A stretch of 64,000 nt of DNA from Neorhodopirellula pilleata (lineage in GTDB: Bacteria > Planctomycetota > Planctomycetia > Pirellulales > Pirellulaceae), in assembly GCF_007859915.1 (NCBI RefSeq), contig NZ_SJPM01000011.1, forward strand, positions 1-64,000, in the 5' to 3' direction. The position numbers were made by a program, and so were the translations under genes. Positions within the stretch are counted from its first letter, which is position 1, and each line of letters opens with the position of its first letter. Of the stretch, positions 47,386 to 56,600 are shown in pieces. The notes beneath the pieces are model-generated. The model made no database searches. It was given only the letters and a program-made list of their open reading frames with translations, and was not told where the DNA came from.

Positions 47386-48919
47386 AGGAAGTCACCCGGG
47401 CCAAAAAATAACCCAGAGCGAGAGCCGCGATAAACAACGCGGCAAGGATCGTGCCCAATAACAACGGGTCGATGCCCTGTTGCTGTTTACTTCGGGGACT
47501 CGCGCGGCTCAATCGTGTGTCGCTGTGAAGAATCTCTTGATCTTTGTGGTTCGAGCCACGCTTCGGTTCGCGGAAACCGGATTCCAGTTCCAAATCGAGC
47601 AAGCTTCCGCTGGCCGAACTCAAGGGAGCCCCCATCGACTCAACCTTGACCAATCGGCCGCTCTCACTTGCGCGTTGATTCTGCTCGCGGATGAGTTTGG
47701 ATCGACTGCTCGCGAGCGTGTCGTCGTTGCGATTGGTGATCGTGTCGTTTTGGTTCTCTTGGTCGAACCCGTTCGAGCTACTGCTGCCGCTGAAGCTCAG
47801 CGACGAAAGGTCGCCGATCGCCTCGGGGGCCTCGCCTAAACCGATCCGCACCCGTTCGCCCCTGGGGATCGCCTTGGCAAATCGTTCAAACGCATTGGCG
47901 ACTTCGCCTGCCGTTTGATAGCGATACTTGGGATCCTTTTGCAACATTTTGACGCACATGCCCTCCAATTCGCCGGGGCAATCCGGGCGAAGTTCTCGGA
48001 TGCTGCGGGGCATCTCGTTTTGATGCTTGATGATCCGTTGAGCGAGCGTGCCATCGGAAAACGGCGGACGACCGGTCAGCAAAAAATACAACGTGCAACC
48101 GAGACCATAGATGTCGACGCGATGATCCACCTGGTGACTGTTGACCGCTTGCTCGGGTGCCAAGTAATCGGCCGTCCCGAGCACATTTTCATTGTTCGCG
48201 ACGGTCACTGAATGATCCGACTCCGACGCCATCAACGCCAGTCCCATGTCGAGCAACCGCAGTCGACCGCCTTGATCGATCAATAAGTTGGCGGGTTTGA
48301 TGTCCCGGTGAATGACGCCACGCTCGTGAGCATGTTGCAGACCTCGAGCGGCTTGAGCGATCAAGTCGGCCGCCGTCGAGAAATCCAAAGGGCCGTCGCG
48401 TCGCACGAGCATCTGCAAGTCGAGACCGTCGACGTACTCCATCACAATGAAATGCGTGTCGCCTTCGTTATCGATATCGTAGGCACACACGATGTTGGGA
48501 TGGTTCAACGACGCGATTGCTTGGGCTTCCAATTTAAATCGAGCGAGATACGACGCGTCGTGGACTCGCTTTTTAGGCAGTACTTTAATCGCCCGTTTAT
48601 CGTGCAATCCAGTGTGCTCGGCCAAATACACGCTGCTCATCCCACCGGTCCCGATATGACCGAGCAGTTTATACTTACCCAAAAAGAAGCCGCGGTACTT
48701 TCCGGCGAAAATCTTTTCGACGTGCCAATCGGTTAACAGCCCCGCTTTCTTGTAGGCGGTGGCTAATTTCTTAACATTCGTCGGCAACTCGCCTCCACAC
48801 TTTTCCCGCACCTTCCCAACAAAACGCTCCTGCGTTTTCTCGTCGATGAGGTTGCTCTTGGCAACCATCGTCACGAAGCGTTCGGAAGTAATCGAAGACA
48901 TAGACAAGCCGGTCGTCAT
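47384..48919 (-). CDS. Membrane-anchored Ser/Thr protein kinase
   Basis: 511 aa (ATG at 48919; ATG at 48901 also possible). After an 80-residue planctomycete-type N-terminal region comes a full Hanks kinase: GHIGTGGMSSVYLAEH, AIKVLPKK, HRDIKPANLL (about 203), DMG for DFG, and APEQ. A disordered Ser/Asn/Arg linker runs from about 360 to 480. One C-terminal transmembrane helix follows (LLLGTILAALFIAALALGYFL). The kinase domain is cytoplasmic and the tail just reaches the membrane, so there is no sensor domain outside. Substrates are unknown. Confidence 0.92.
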   Translation of the reverse strand: MTTGLSMSSITSERFVTMVAKSNLIDEKTQERFVGKVREKCGGELPTNVKKLATAYKKAGLLTDWHVEKIFAGKYRGFFLGKYKLLGHIGTGGMSSVYLAEHTGLHDKRAIKVLPKKRVHDASYLARFKLEAQAIASLNHPNIVCAYDIDNEGDTHFIVMEYVDGLDLQMLVRRDGPLDFSTAADLIAQAARGLQHAHERGVIHRDIKPANLLIDQGGRLRLLDMGLALMASESDHSVTVANNENVLGTADYLAPEQAVNSHQVDHRVDIYGLGCTLYFLLTGRPPFSDGTLAQRIIKHQNEMPRSIRELRPDCPGELEGMCVKMLQKDPKYRYQTAGEVANAFERFAKAIPRGERVRIGLGEAPEAIGDLSSLSFSGSSSSNGFDQENQNDTITNRNDDTLASSRSKLIREQNQRASESGRLVKVESMGAPLSSASGSLLDLELESGFREPKRGSNHKDQEILHSDTRLSRASPRSKQQQGIDPLLLGTILAALFIAALALGYFLARVTS

Positions 48920-49034
48920 CCCACCAGAAAAGGCAAACGCGGCAACAGGTAATACGCTCGCGTCTTAATTCGATTCGGTTTAGTTTAGCCGAACATTATC
49001 CGAAACGATGCAGTTTTCTAACGGTTTTTGATCC

Positions 49035-49853
49035 ATGTTTCCAGCCAACGCAGAACGTTTTGAAACGACGATCGGAATCATGGCGAAGTATTGGGAACCA
49101 GGACGAGTCAAGACGAGGCTGGCTCAGTCCCTGCTTGTTTGCCCCGAAGCCCTCCAAGAGTGCACGGACGTACACTTTTTGGGTTTGCTCGGAGCCCGTC
49201 GAGGTCTTGACGTTCGAACTCAATTGTTGACCGTATCGGCGCGCCTGCATGAGCGATTTGTCGTCCAATTACTCAACGAATTGCAAGATTCGGGGGACAC
49301 GCGTGAGTTAGTAGGGTCCCCCAAGGAGGCGCTCGTCGGGATGGGCGCAATCGCCGGGCCCAAATGGAGAGTCGTCGATCAGGGTACCGGAAACTTAGGC
49401 GATCGGATGAAGCGATGGTTTACGACGAAAATGGATAAGCGGGGAACCGGGCAGCGACGCGAAGCCGCTGCGGTGCTGATCGGCAGCGACTGCCCACTTC
49501 TGAGCCATGGAGACCTGGAAGGCACCTGGGATTTGCTGGGCGATCACGATATCGTTTTGGGCCCGGCGTTCGATGGCGGTTACTATCTCATTGGAATTGC
49601 CGGTGACCGCCGTCCAGAAGAGTTGGCGACTGTTTTCGACGACGTCGCTTGGAGCACCGAGACGGTCTTGAACCAAACGATCGATGCGATCGAAAGCTTG
49701 GGTTGGTCGCTGGCCATGCTCACTCCAAAGCGAGATGTGGACTCCGCCGAAGATCTCGCCGAATTGCTCACTTCGTTTCCGTCCCGCCGATCCGATTCGG
49801 TGGATCAATTTCGTGAAGACTTAATCCGCATTTTAAACTTTCCATCGACATGA
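49035..49853 (+). CDS. DUF2064/TIGR04282-type nucleotide-sugar transferase-like protein
   Basis: 272 aa. Family marks: IGIMAKYWEPGRVKTRLAQ (about 15-33), IGSDCPLLSHGDL and GPAFDGGYYLIGI (about 150-190), and SLGWSLAMLTPKRDVDSAEDL near the end. This glycosyltransferase-A-like family includes members annotated in arsenosugar biosynthesis, but most have no assigned substrate. The next gene starts in an ATGA overlap, so they are translated together. No other arsenic gene is present, and I would not assert an arsenic role. Confidence 0.85.
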   Translation: MFPANAERFETTIGIMAKYWEPGRVKTRLAQSLLVCPEALQECTDVHFLGLLGARRGLDVRTQLLTVSARLHERFVVQLLNELQDSGDTRELVGSPKEALVGMGAIAGPKWRVVDQGTGNLGDRMKRWFTTKMDKRGTGQRREAAAVLIGSDCPLLSHGDLEGTWDLLGDHDIVLGPAFDGGYYLIGIAGDRRPEELATVFDDVAWSTETVLNQTIDAIESLGWSLAMLTPKRDVDSAEDLAELLTSFPSRRSDSVDQFREDLIRILNFPST

Positions 49854-51052
49854 TCTCCTCGGTGAACCGCCGCTCAGCCGATCCCCGTTCGAACAACGAC
49901 TCTCGCGTGAATATCAAGAAAAAGGTGAACATTGTCGGCGGTGGTGTGATTGGTCTATCCGTGGCGTGGGAACTGTCACGCCGCGGCCATGCGGTGACGT
50001 TGATCGAACGCAACGCCGATCAATCCATTGCCCCGGTCGAACAACCGACGTCCTGGACTGCGGGTGGAATTCTGCCGCCGGCAAACTTCGAACTCGCGAC
50101 CGATCCGATGGAGCGATTTCGAGGCTTTAGTCATCAACTTTGGCCGCAGTGGGCCGAGCAACTTCATCAACAATCGGAGATCGATCCTGGGTTCGTTCGC
50201 TGCGGCGGATACTACCTAGCCGAAACCGCCGGTGAAGCCGCCGCGATGATCGGGATGGTGTCGTATTGGGATGAGATGGGGATCGTTTGCGAAGCCGTGT
50301 CGCCGGATAATTTGCGAACGAAACAACCCTGGTTAGGATCGTGGGCCGATCAAAATCCTTGGATCCAAGAACACCCTGACGCGGCTGCTTGGTGGGTACC
50401 CGACGAATACCAAGTTCGCCCGCCGCGACTACTGCAGGCGCTCGTGGCTGCTTGTCAAAAAAATGGCGTTCAGTTCCGCCACGGTGATTCCGTTTCCCAC
50501 TTGTCGGACGTGACAAGGGAAAGCGAAGACGAACCGATCATCGTGTGTGGCGGAACCTGGGCGGGGTTGGTCGACGTCGATCTGAACCTAGAAAACGCCT
50601 TGATCCCGATTCGCGGACAAATTTTGTTGTTGCGGTGTGAGTCCATGAACAATCCCATCGTGGTCAACTTAGGTAACCGCTACCTGATCGCTCGTGGCGA
50701 CGGGCACGTGCTCGTCGGTTCATGCGAAGAAGAGGTTGGCTTCGATCGATCGACTACCGACGACGAGATTGACACTCTCCGCCAATTCGCCGGTCGGCTG
50801 AATCCCGAGCTAACGGACGCACCGGAGATTCAGCGTTGGGCGGGTTTGCGACCGATGACCTTCGATGGATTTCCGATGATCGGTCGCGTTCCTAACCGAC
50901 ACTCTGTTTTCGTCGCGGCCGGACATTATCGTAGCGGCATTCATTTCGCACCAGCGACCGCAGTGGCGATCGCCGATGGCATCGAAAACCAACCCACGTT
51001 TATGGACATGACACCCTTTTCAGTCGGACGACAACAAGCCCACGCACAATGA
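49850..51052 (+). CDS. Glycine-oxidase-like FAD-dependent amine oxidase (DAO family)
   Basis: 400 aa. The FAD site is VNIVGGGVIGLSVAWELS (about 26-43). Further DAO features are SWTAGGILPP, a TWAGLV segment, IPIRGQILLL, and the C-terminal GHYRSGIHFAPATA. The enzyme should oxidise glycine, sarcosine or a D-amino acid to imine with peroxide. ThiO, which supplies dehydroglycine for thiamine thiazole, is the nearest known role, but no thi gene is nearby. It is coupled by ATGA overlaps to both neighbours. A 25-residue charged head before the FAD site may mean the true start is downstream. Confidence 0.88.
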   Translation: MISSVNRRSADPRSNNDSRVNIKKKVNIVGGGVIGLSVAWELSRRGHAVTLIERNADQSIAPVEQPTSWTAGGILPPANFELATDPMERFRGFSHQLWPQWAEQLHQQSEIDPGFVRCGGYYLAETAGEAAAMIGMVSYWDEMGIVCEAVSPDNLRTKQPWLGSWADQNPWIQEHPDAAAWWVPDEYQVRPPRLLQALVAACQKNGVQFRHGDSVSHLSDVTRESEDEPIIVCGGTWAGLVDVDLNLENALIPIRGQILLLRCESMNNPIVVNLGNRYLIARGDGHVLVGSCEEEVGFDRSTTDDEIDTLRQFAGRLNPELTDAPEIQRWAGLRPMTFDGFPMIGRVPNRHSVFVAAGHYRSGIHFAPATAVAIADGIENQPTFMDMTPFSVGRQQAHAQ

Positions 51053-51876
51053 ACGAAGATACCTCTGATTTGGATCCACTCACACTCGATCCACCTGGAA
51101 CGATCGCGGTCTTAGGTACGACGCCGATCGGGATCGAAGCGGCACTTTATGGACGATATCTTGGTTACGACGTGACGCTGATCGCGGGAGCGGATGTCTG
51201 GCAATCGCGACCGTTCGCCAACGCCGTATTTCAACGCATCGGCCCGACGTTTCGAGACGACTGGTTCGCGAACCACTGGTTGAAATCCGACGACCTTGAG
51301 GTTCGCTGGAACGACCCGATGCCGATGATGCCCGATCGCTGTTTGTCGCCACTTGCGTTTTCGGCCATCGACGCCCAACAGCAAGACCGATTGCGTCCGC
51401 GACCGAGCACGATACGGCAATGGATCGAAGTGGGCCTGTATGAAGTCATTCGAACCGACTTGCTGCGAGGTCGAGTGTTCACCGACACGTTCGTGAAATC
51501 GATCGACTTGGTGGCCGTCGAAGAGGACGACAAATCGGGAGATGACCCTACCGATGATTCCGCAGATGAGTTCGAAGAAGTCCCGCCGGATTTCCTGTTG
51601 ACGCTTGCCGGATCACCGCTGACTCAACACGCCGACGACACGGACAACCATCCACTGCGTTGTGAATGCGTGATCGTCGCCGACATTCCGACGAGCGGTT
51701 GGCAACGAACGTTCGACTTGCCCACCGACTACTACTTCGAGATTGACCCCGACGCAGCAACGGATATGGCCGATGCGGAGCAATGGCTACGATCCGGTTG
51801 GCAACAAATCGCCGCCGTCTACGCGAGCCTAGCCGGTCGCCCCAACCTGGACCTCTACCGCCCCCGACGAACCTAA
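51049..51876 (+). CDS. Rossmann-fold protein of unknown function, coupled to the DAO gene
   Basis: 275 aa. The N-terminus reads TIAVLGTTPIGIEAALYGRY, a dinucleotide-binding beta-alpha-beta unit with a changed glycine pattern. The rest has no motif I recognise; an acidic stretch (VEEDDKSGDDPTDDSADEFEE) lies at about 150-175. The start overlaps the upstream stop (ATGA). It might bind FAD or NAD as partner of the oxidase, or be a decayed flavoprotein that lacks the catalytic half. The stop codon lies inside an inverted repeat. Confidence 0.75.
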   Translation: MNEDTSDLDPLTLDPPGTIAVLGTTPIGIEAALYGRYLGYDVTLIAGADVWQSRPFANAVFQRIGPTFRDDWFANHWLKSDDLEVRWNDPMPMMPDRCLSPLAFSAIDAQQQDRLRPRPSTIRQWIEVGLYEVIRTDLLRGRVFTDTFVKSIDLVAVEEDDKSGDDPTDDSADEFEEVPPDFLLTLAGSPLTQHADDTDNHPLRCECVIVADIPTSGWQRTFDLPTDYYFEIDPDAATDMADAEQWLRSGWQQIAAVYASLAGRPNLDLYRPRRT

Positions 51877-51920
51877 AAGTAGGCCGGGTCGCAGCGACAG
51901 CGGAGACCCGGCAAGAAGCG

Positions 51921-51980
51921 GTTGTTGGTTGTTAGTTGTTAGTTGTTAGTTGTTAGTTGTTAGTTGTTAGTTGTTAGTTG
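51921..51980 (+). repeat. Tandem heptanucleotide array GTTGTTA
   Basis: Eight copies plus a partial of a 7-nt unit (first copy GTTGTTG). No coding use. Arrays of this kind vary in length by slippage. Confidence 0.97.
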
Positions 51981-52020
51981 GATATGAACTGACCGATCAG
52001 TCCAATCCGACCGATCTCTC

Positions 52021-52069
52021 CACTCTTCACTCTTCACTCTTCACTCTTCAATCTTCAATCTTCAATCTC
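52021..52069 (+). repeat. Tandem heptanucleotide array CACTCTT/CAATCTT
   Basis: Seven 7-nt units: four CACTCTT, then CAATCTT twice and a last CAATCTC. The switch from one variant to the other shows stepwise duplication. It lies 40 nt after the GTTGTTA array; the two units are unrelated in sequence but equal in length. Confidence 0.95.
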
Positions 52070-52114
52070 CCCCGCCGGGTGTTCGTCGCAAAGCCTCCTC
52101 CACCCAGCCTACTT

Positions 52115-53632
52115 TTACGCCAAGATTTCCTCGATCACTTTGGCTTCTTCGACTCCGGTCAGGCGTTGGCTGAGGCCTCGGAACTTGAACGTGAAACGCT
52201 CGTGGTCGATGCCCATCTGGTGCAGCACCGTGGCGTTGAGGTCGCGAATGTGCACTGGGTTTTCGACGATGTTGTACGCAAACTCGTCGGTTCGACCGTA
52301 ATCAAAACCGTGCTTGATTCCGCCTCCGGCCATCCATGTCGTGAAGCAGCGACCGTGGTGGTCGCGTCCCGACGTCGGGGCTCCGAGTTCGCCTTGGCTA
52401 TAGACGGTGCGTCCGAATTCGCCGCCCCAAATCACGAGTGTATCGTCGAGCATGCCTAAACGTTTGAGATCTTGAACCAGTGCCGCAGACGCTTGGTCGG
52501 TGTCGAGGCATTGCCGGGGAAGTTGACCTTCGATCGAAATGTGCTGATCCCATCCGCGATGGAACAGTTGGATGAATCGAACGCCGCGCTCGGCCATCCG
52601 CCGTGCCAATAAACAATTCGCTGCGAACGTGCCCGGTCGGCGCGATTCTTCGCCATAAAGTTCGAACGTGGATTCCGGTTCGTCGGACAGGTCGGTCAAA
52701 TCCGGAACCGACGTTTGCATCCGGTATGCCATTTCGTAGGCTTCGATCCGGGCCAACGTTTCCGGATCGCCGGCGGCCTCGGCTTGCATTTGATTCAGGC
52801 TGCCCAACGCGTCGAGCAATCTCCGACGCCCGTCACGCGAGACTCCCGGCGGGTTTTGCAGATACAACACCGGATTGGCCCCCGGTCGCAACATCACGCC
52901 CTGGTGATTGGACGGTAAATAACCACTGCCCCACAACCGCGAAAACAGGGGCTGACCGGGATTCTTTCCGGTCCCTTGGCTGAGCAACACCATGTAGGCC
53001 GGAAAGTTGTCGTTCTCGCGGCCGAGACCATAGCTCAGCCACGCACCCATCGACGCGTGCCCCATCTGTTGAGACCCCGTGTTGATGTACGTCACGGCGG
53101 GATCGTGGTTGATCGCCTCGGTCCACATCGAACGGATGATCGTCAGGTCGTCGGCCACGCTTTGCGTATGCGGCAACAGATCGCCGATCCAAGTCCCGTG
53201 TTGCCCGCATCGCTTGCCGCCGAACAACGGCTTGACGATCGGAAAACTTTTCTGGCCTGACGTCATTCCGGTCAGTCGCTGATCACCGCGAACCGAATCG
53301 GGCAAATCGGTCCCGTGCAGTTGATCCAGTTCGTCTTTGTGATCGAACAGGTCGACGTGGCTCGGTCCACCGGACTGAAACAAGTAGATGACTCGTTTCG
53401 CTTTCGGTGCAAAGTGTGGTAAACCAGGAAGTCCGCCGGAGGACGACTGGCTCAGAATGACATTAGCGGGTGCGGCGTTCACGTCATCGGCGAGCAGATT
53501 GCCCAACGCGATCGCACCGATCCCTGCCGCCGATCCGCCGAACAACGTCCGTCGGGTCATCAGTTGGCTGTGCTTTTCGTTGAGGACGTTTTCCATCGTC
53601 ATCGGTTGATTCTTTCGCATGTCACGATTCAT
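52115..53632 (-). CDS. DUF1501 secreted protein (sulfatase-like fold)
   Basis: 505 aa. A twin-arginine type signal (TRRTLFGGSAAGIGAIALG, Arg27-Arg28) predicts Tat export. The body has DUF1501 features: KRVIYLFQSGGPSHVDLFDH, NHDPAVTYINTG, FIQLFHRGWDQH, VIWGGEFGRT, GRDHHGRCFTTWMAGGG and a DLNATVLHQMGID end. The fold belongs to the alkaline phosphatase/sulfatase group. In planctomycetes the gene regularly follows a DUF1553 gene, as here, with an ATGA overlap. The function is not established; a role in breakdown of complex polysaccharides with the cytochrome partner is suspected. Confidence 0.92.
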   Translation of the reverse strand: MNRDMRKNQPMTMENVLNEKHSQLMTRRTLFGGSAAGIGAIALGNLLADDVNAAPANVILSQSSSGGLPGLPHFAPKAKRVIYLFQSGGPSHVDLFDHKDELDQLHGTDLPDSVRGDQRLTGMTSGQKSFPIVKPLFGGKRCGQHGTWIGDLLPHTQSVADDLTIIRSMWTEAINHDPAVTYINTGSQQMGHASMGAWLSYGLGRENDNFPAYMVLLSQGTGKNPGQPLFSRLWGSGYLPSNHQGVMLRPGANPVLYLQNPPGVSRDGRRRLLDALGSLNQMQAEAAGDPETLARIEAYEMAYRMQTSVPDLTDLSDEPESTFELYGEESRRPGTFAANCLLARRMAERGVRFIQLFHRGWDQHISIEGQLPRQCLDTDQASAALVQDLKRLGMLDDTLVIWGGEFGRTVYSQGELGAPTSGRDHHGRCFTTWMAGGGIKHGFDYGRTDEFAYNIVENPVHIRDLNATVLHQMGIDHERFTFKFRGLSQRLTGVEEAKVIEEILA

Positions 53633-56600
53633 AGGTGGGTCACCGTTTCACTGAGGTTTAAGAGCAGAGCCGCGACTTGAGTCCACGCGGCGTGTTCAAC
53701 CGGATCCAAGTCACGTTCGACCGGCCATTCGCCGACGCTGATCGTCGCCACAGCCTGTTCCGGTGACGATTCATATCGCTTGCGTTCGTCGGCGAGCAAT
53801 TGTTTCAAAATCGTCAGTTCATCTTCGTTGGGCAAGCGACTGGTAACCCGTTCAAAGGCTGTTTTCAATCGCTCGTTCTCGTCCGCCGGCGACGAGTACT
53901 TAAGTAGATCGCCCGCGAGCACCCGAGCGGCTTCGGCGAACTGCGTGTCATTGAGCGTCACGAGTGCTTGCAGCGGCGTGTTGGTGATGCCCCGCTGGAC
54001 CGTACACATTTCACGATTGGGAGCGTCAAAGGCGCTCATGCTCGGATGAGGGCTGGTCCGTTTGGTGATCGTGTAGAGACTACGCCGATAAAGTTTTTCG
54101 CCGTGGTCCTGAACGAAGACTTGTTTCGTCGCCGGCGTGCTGCCGAAGTGACTGACTTCTTTCCAAAGTCCCGCAGGTTGGTAGGGGTGAACGCTCGGTC
54201 CGCCGATTCGCGGCACGAGCAACCCACTGACCGCGAGTGCTTGGTCGCGAATGAACTCGGCCGACAATCGGAAACTCGGACCGCGAGCGAGCAAGCGGTT
54301 TTTCGGATCGATGCGGCGATTCTCGGCGGACGCGAAACTGTCTTGACGATAAGTGGACGAGGAAACGATTCGGCGGATCAATTCCTTTTGATCCCATCCC
54401 CCGGCAACGAACTCGGTTGCCAAATAATCCAGCAATTCCGGATGGCTGGGCCATTCGCCTTGGGAACCAAAGTCCGCCGAGGTGGCGACGATCCCCGTCC
54501 CAAAGAACAACGACCAGATGCGATTGACCGCGACCCGCGAGGTCAACGGATGTTTCGGATCGATCATCCAGCGTGCCAAGTCCAATCGAGTTGCACGTGC
54601 GGGCGATTCTGCACCATCTGATTCCGGCGATAACAAGTCGGGCAGCACCTCCAACGTCGAAGGCGTCACCTTTTCACCCGGCGCGTCGTATTGACCACGG
54701 GCGAGCACGAACGTTTCCCGTGGTTTGGCCGCCGTGTCCATCACCATGGTCTGATACGGTTTGGTCAACACGTCGATGCGTTCTTGCACGTTGGCGATGC
54801 GGACCTGCAATCGCTCAAGTGCCGGCGCGTCTTGGCGGTACGTTTGCAGAACGAGGTCACGTTGCTCGTCCGTCCACGATTCTTGCGGCGTGGCGATCGC
54901 TTCGGCAACGCTCGGCGCAAAGCGACTGTCGGTGTCGATGCCGCTGAACGCATCGATCCGCCAGTGGTGCGGCAAAGATTGATTGACACCGAAGAACACC
55001 ATCACGCTGAGGTAAGGCGTTTGATCGACGCGCACCGGTTCATCGAAGGTGAGCGTCAAGTGTTGTTCTTGATCCGGTTGGACCGGCATCCACCAATCGT
55101 CGTTGCGTTCGTCCAAAACGTGATAGGCCGCACGGTTCTCGGCCGCCGACGACGCGGTCGCTTGGGCGAATGACTTTTGACGATAGATATCGACTTGTTT
55201 CGCGGGCAATTCCCCTGCAGAAACCAATACCGTGGTCACCTGCGGAACTTTCGCCGCGTGCGGGGTGAGTCGTTTCGCATCGCCCTCGCCGTGCGGAAAG
55301 AATCGAATGCGGATGCCGTCGATCGTTTGGCCGGTCGCCAGATTTCCAGGCAGCTCGAGCACGTGACTCATCGCGTTGAGCCCGCCGCTGGGATTTTCAA
55401 AGAACACCGAACCGTCATCTCGCACGACATAGTCACCCGGTCGATTGGGGCTGGACACATCGAGTGATTTGAGGCGGTGTGTTTGAAACCGATTTCCCCG
55501 AGATGCTTCGTGGGCTTGGGCGTCGGCGAGCCATGCGTCGAAGCCGTCACGGGTTTTTTGCAGCGTGTTTTGCAATGTCGTCAATTCGGCTCGCAGCTCG
55601 GGCAGCTCCTCTTTGGGCAGAACCGTTTTAGCCATGATCTTCGGTGCGGGGTTATTGCCCGCGTTGCCGTCGAGTCCCCTGTCACTGAGTTCGTTGAAGA
55701 ACGCGAAGAACTGGTAGTACTCTTTTTGTGAAATCGGATCGTATTTGTGATCGTGACATTGGGCGCATCCCATGGTTAATCCGAGAAACACTTCGCCGGT
55801 CGTTTTGACACGATCGGCGGCGTAATTGGTCAGGTTTTCTTCCGGAATCGTGCCTCCCTCGTGGGTGACCATGTGATTGCGGTTGAATCCCGTTGCGATC
55901 CGCTCGGCTTCGGTCGCATCGGGCAGCAGGTCGCCGGCGATCTGTTGGACCAAGAATTGATCGAAGGGTAGATTCTCGTTGTAAGCGTGGATCACCCAAT
56001 CACGCCATAACCACATGTCTCGACCGCCATCGATCGAGTATCCGTTGGTATCCGCGTAGCGTGCTTGATCGAGCCACGGGACGGCCATTCGTTCGCCGAA
56101 GTGGGGCGACTCGAGCAACCTACCGATCGCGTCTTGCCAAGCCTCTTCGCCTCGGGCTTGGTAATCGGCGACGAACCGGCGAACCTGCTCGATCGTGGGT
56201 GGCAAGCCGGTCAAATCAAACGTTAAGCGTCGAATCAACGTTCGCGGATTCGCTTCGGGCGACGGTGTCAAACCGGCTTCGGCCATTCGTGCCGCGACGA
56301 ACGCGTCGATCGGTGTTTGCCCCCATGGTTCTCCAGCGGTGTCTTGGATCGTTACTTCGGGAACCAACGGTCGGGCTGGTGGCGCGAACGCCCAGTGGCC
56401 TTCGTAGAGCGCGCCTTCTTCGATCCACCTTCGAATCAAGTGTTTTTGATCGTCGATCAGAACCAGATGCGATTCCGGCGGCGGCATCAAAGTGTCCGGA
56501 TCATCTGAAATGATTCGCTGCCAAGCTTCGCTTTTCTCGAGGTCGCCGGCAACGATCGGTTGGTAACCGCCGAGATCTTCGGCGGCCCCTTCGGGCGTGT

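Larger units (their letters stand above)
51873..52118. repeat. Inverted-repeat-bounded intergenic element with heptanucleotide arrays
   Basis: Ends CTAAAAGTAGGCCGGGT (51873-51889) and ACCCAGCCTACTTTTAC (52102-52118) are inverted, with two internal differences. Both flanking convergent genes take their stop codon from these ends (TAA in TAAAAG). Inside are a GCCGGGTC/GACCCGGC hairpin (51883-51912, 8-bp stem) and two tandem arrays listed separately. It resembles a palindromic element that has gained microsatellites. Confidence 0.8.

Noticed and set aside
49035..49853. Arsenosugar biosynthesis role for the DUF2064 protein
   Set aside because: The family name suggests it, but no arsenic methylation or arsenosugar gene is in the neighbourhood.
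51921..52069. Possible CRISPR-like array
   Set aside because: The units are 7 nt, contiguous and without spacers; these are simple tandem repeats.
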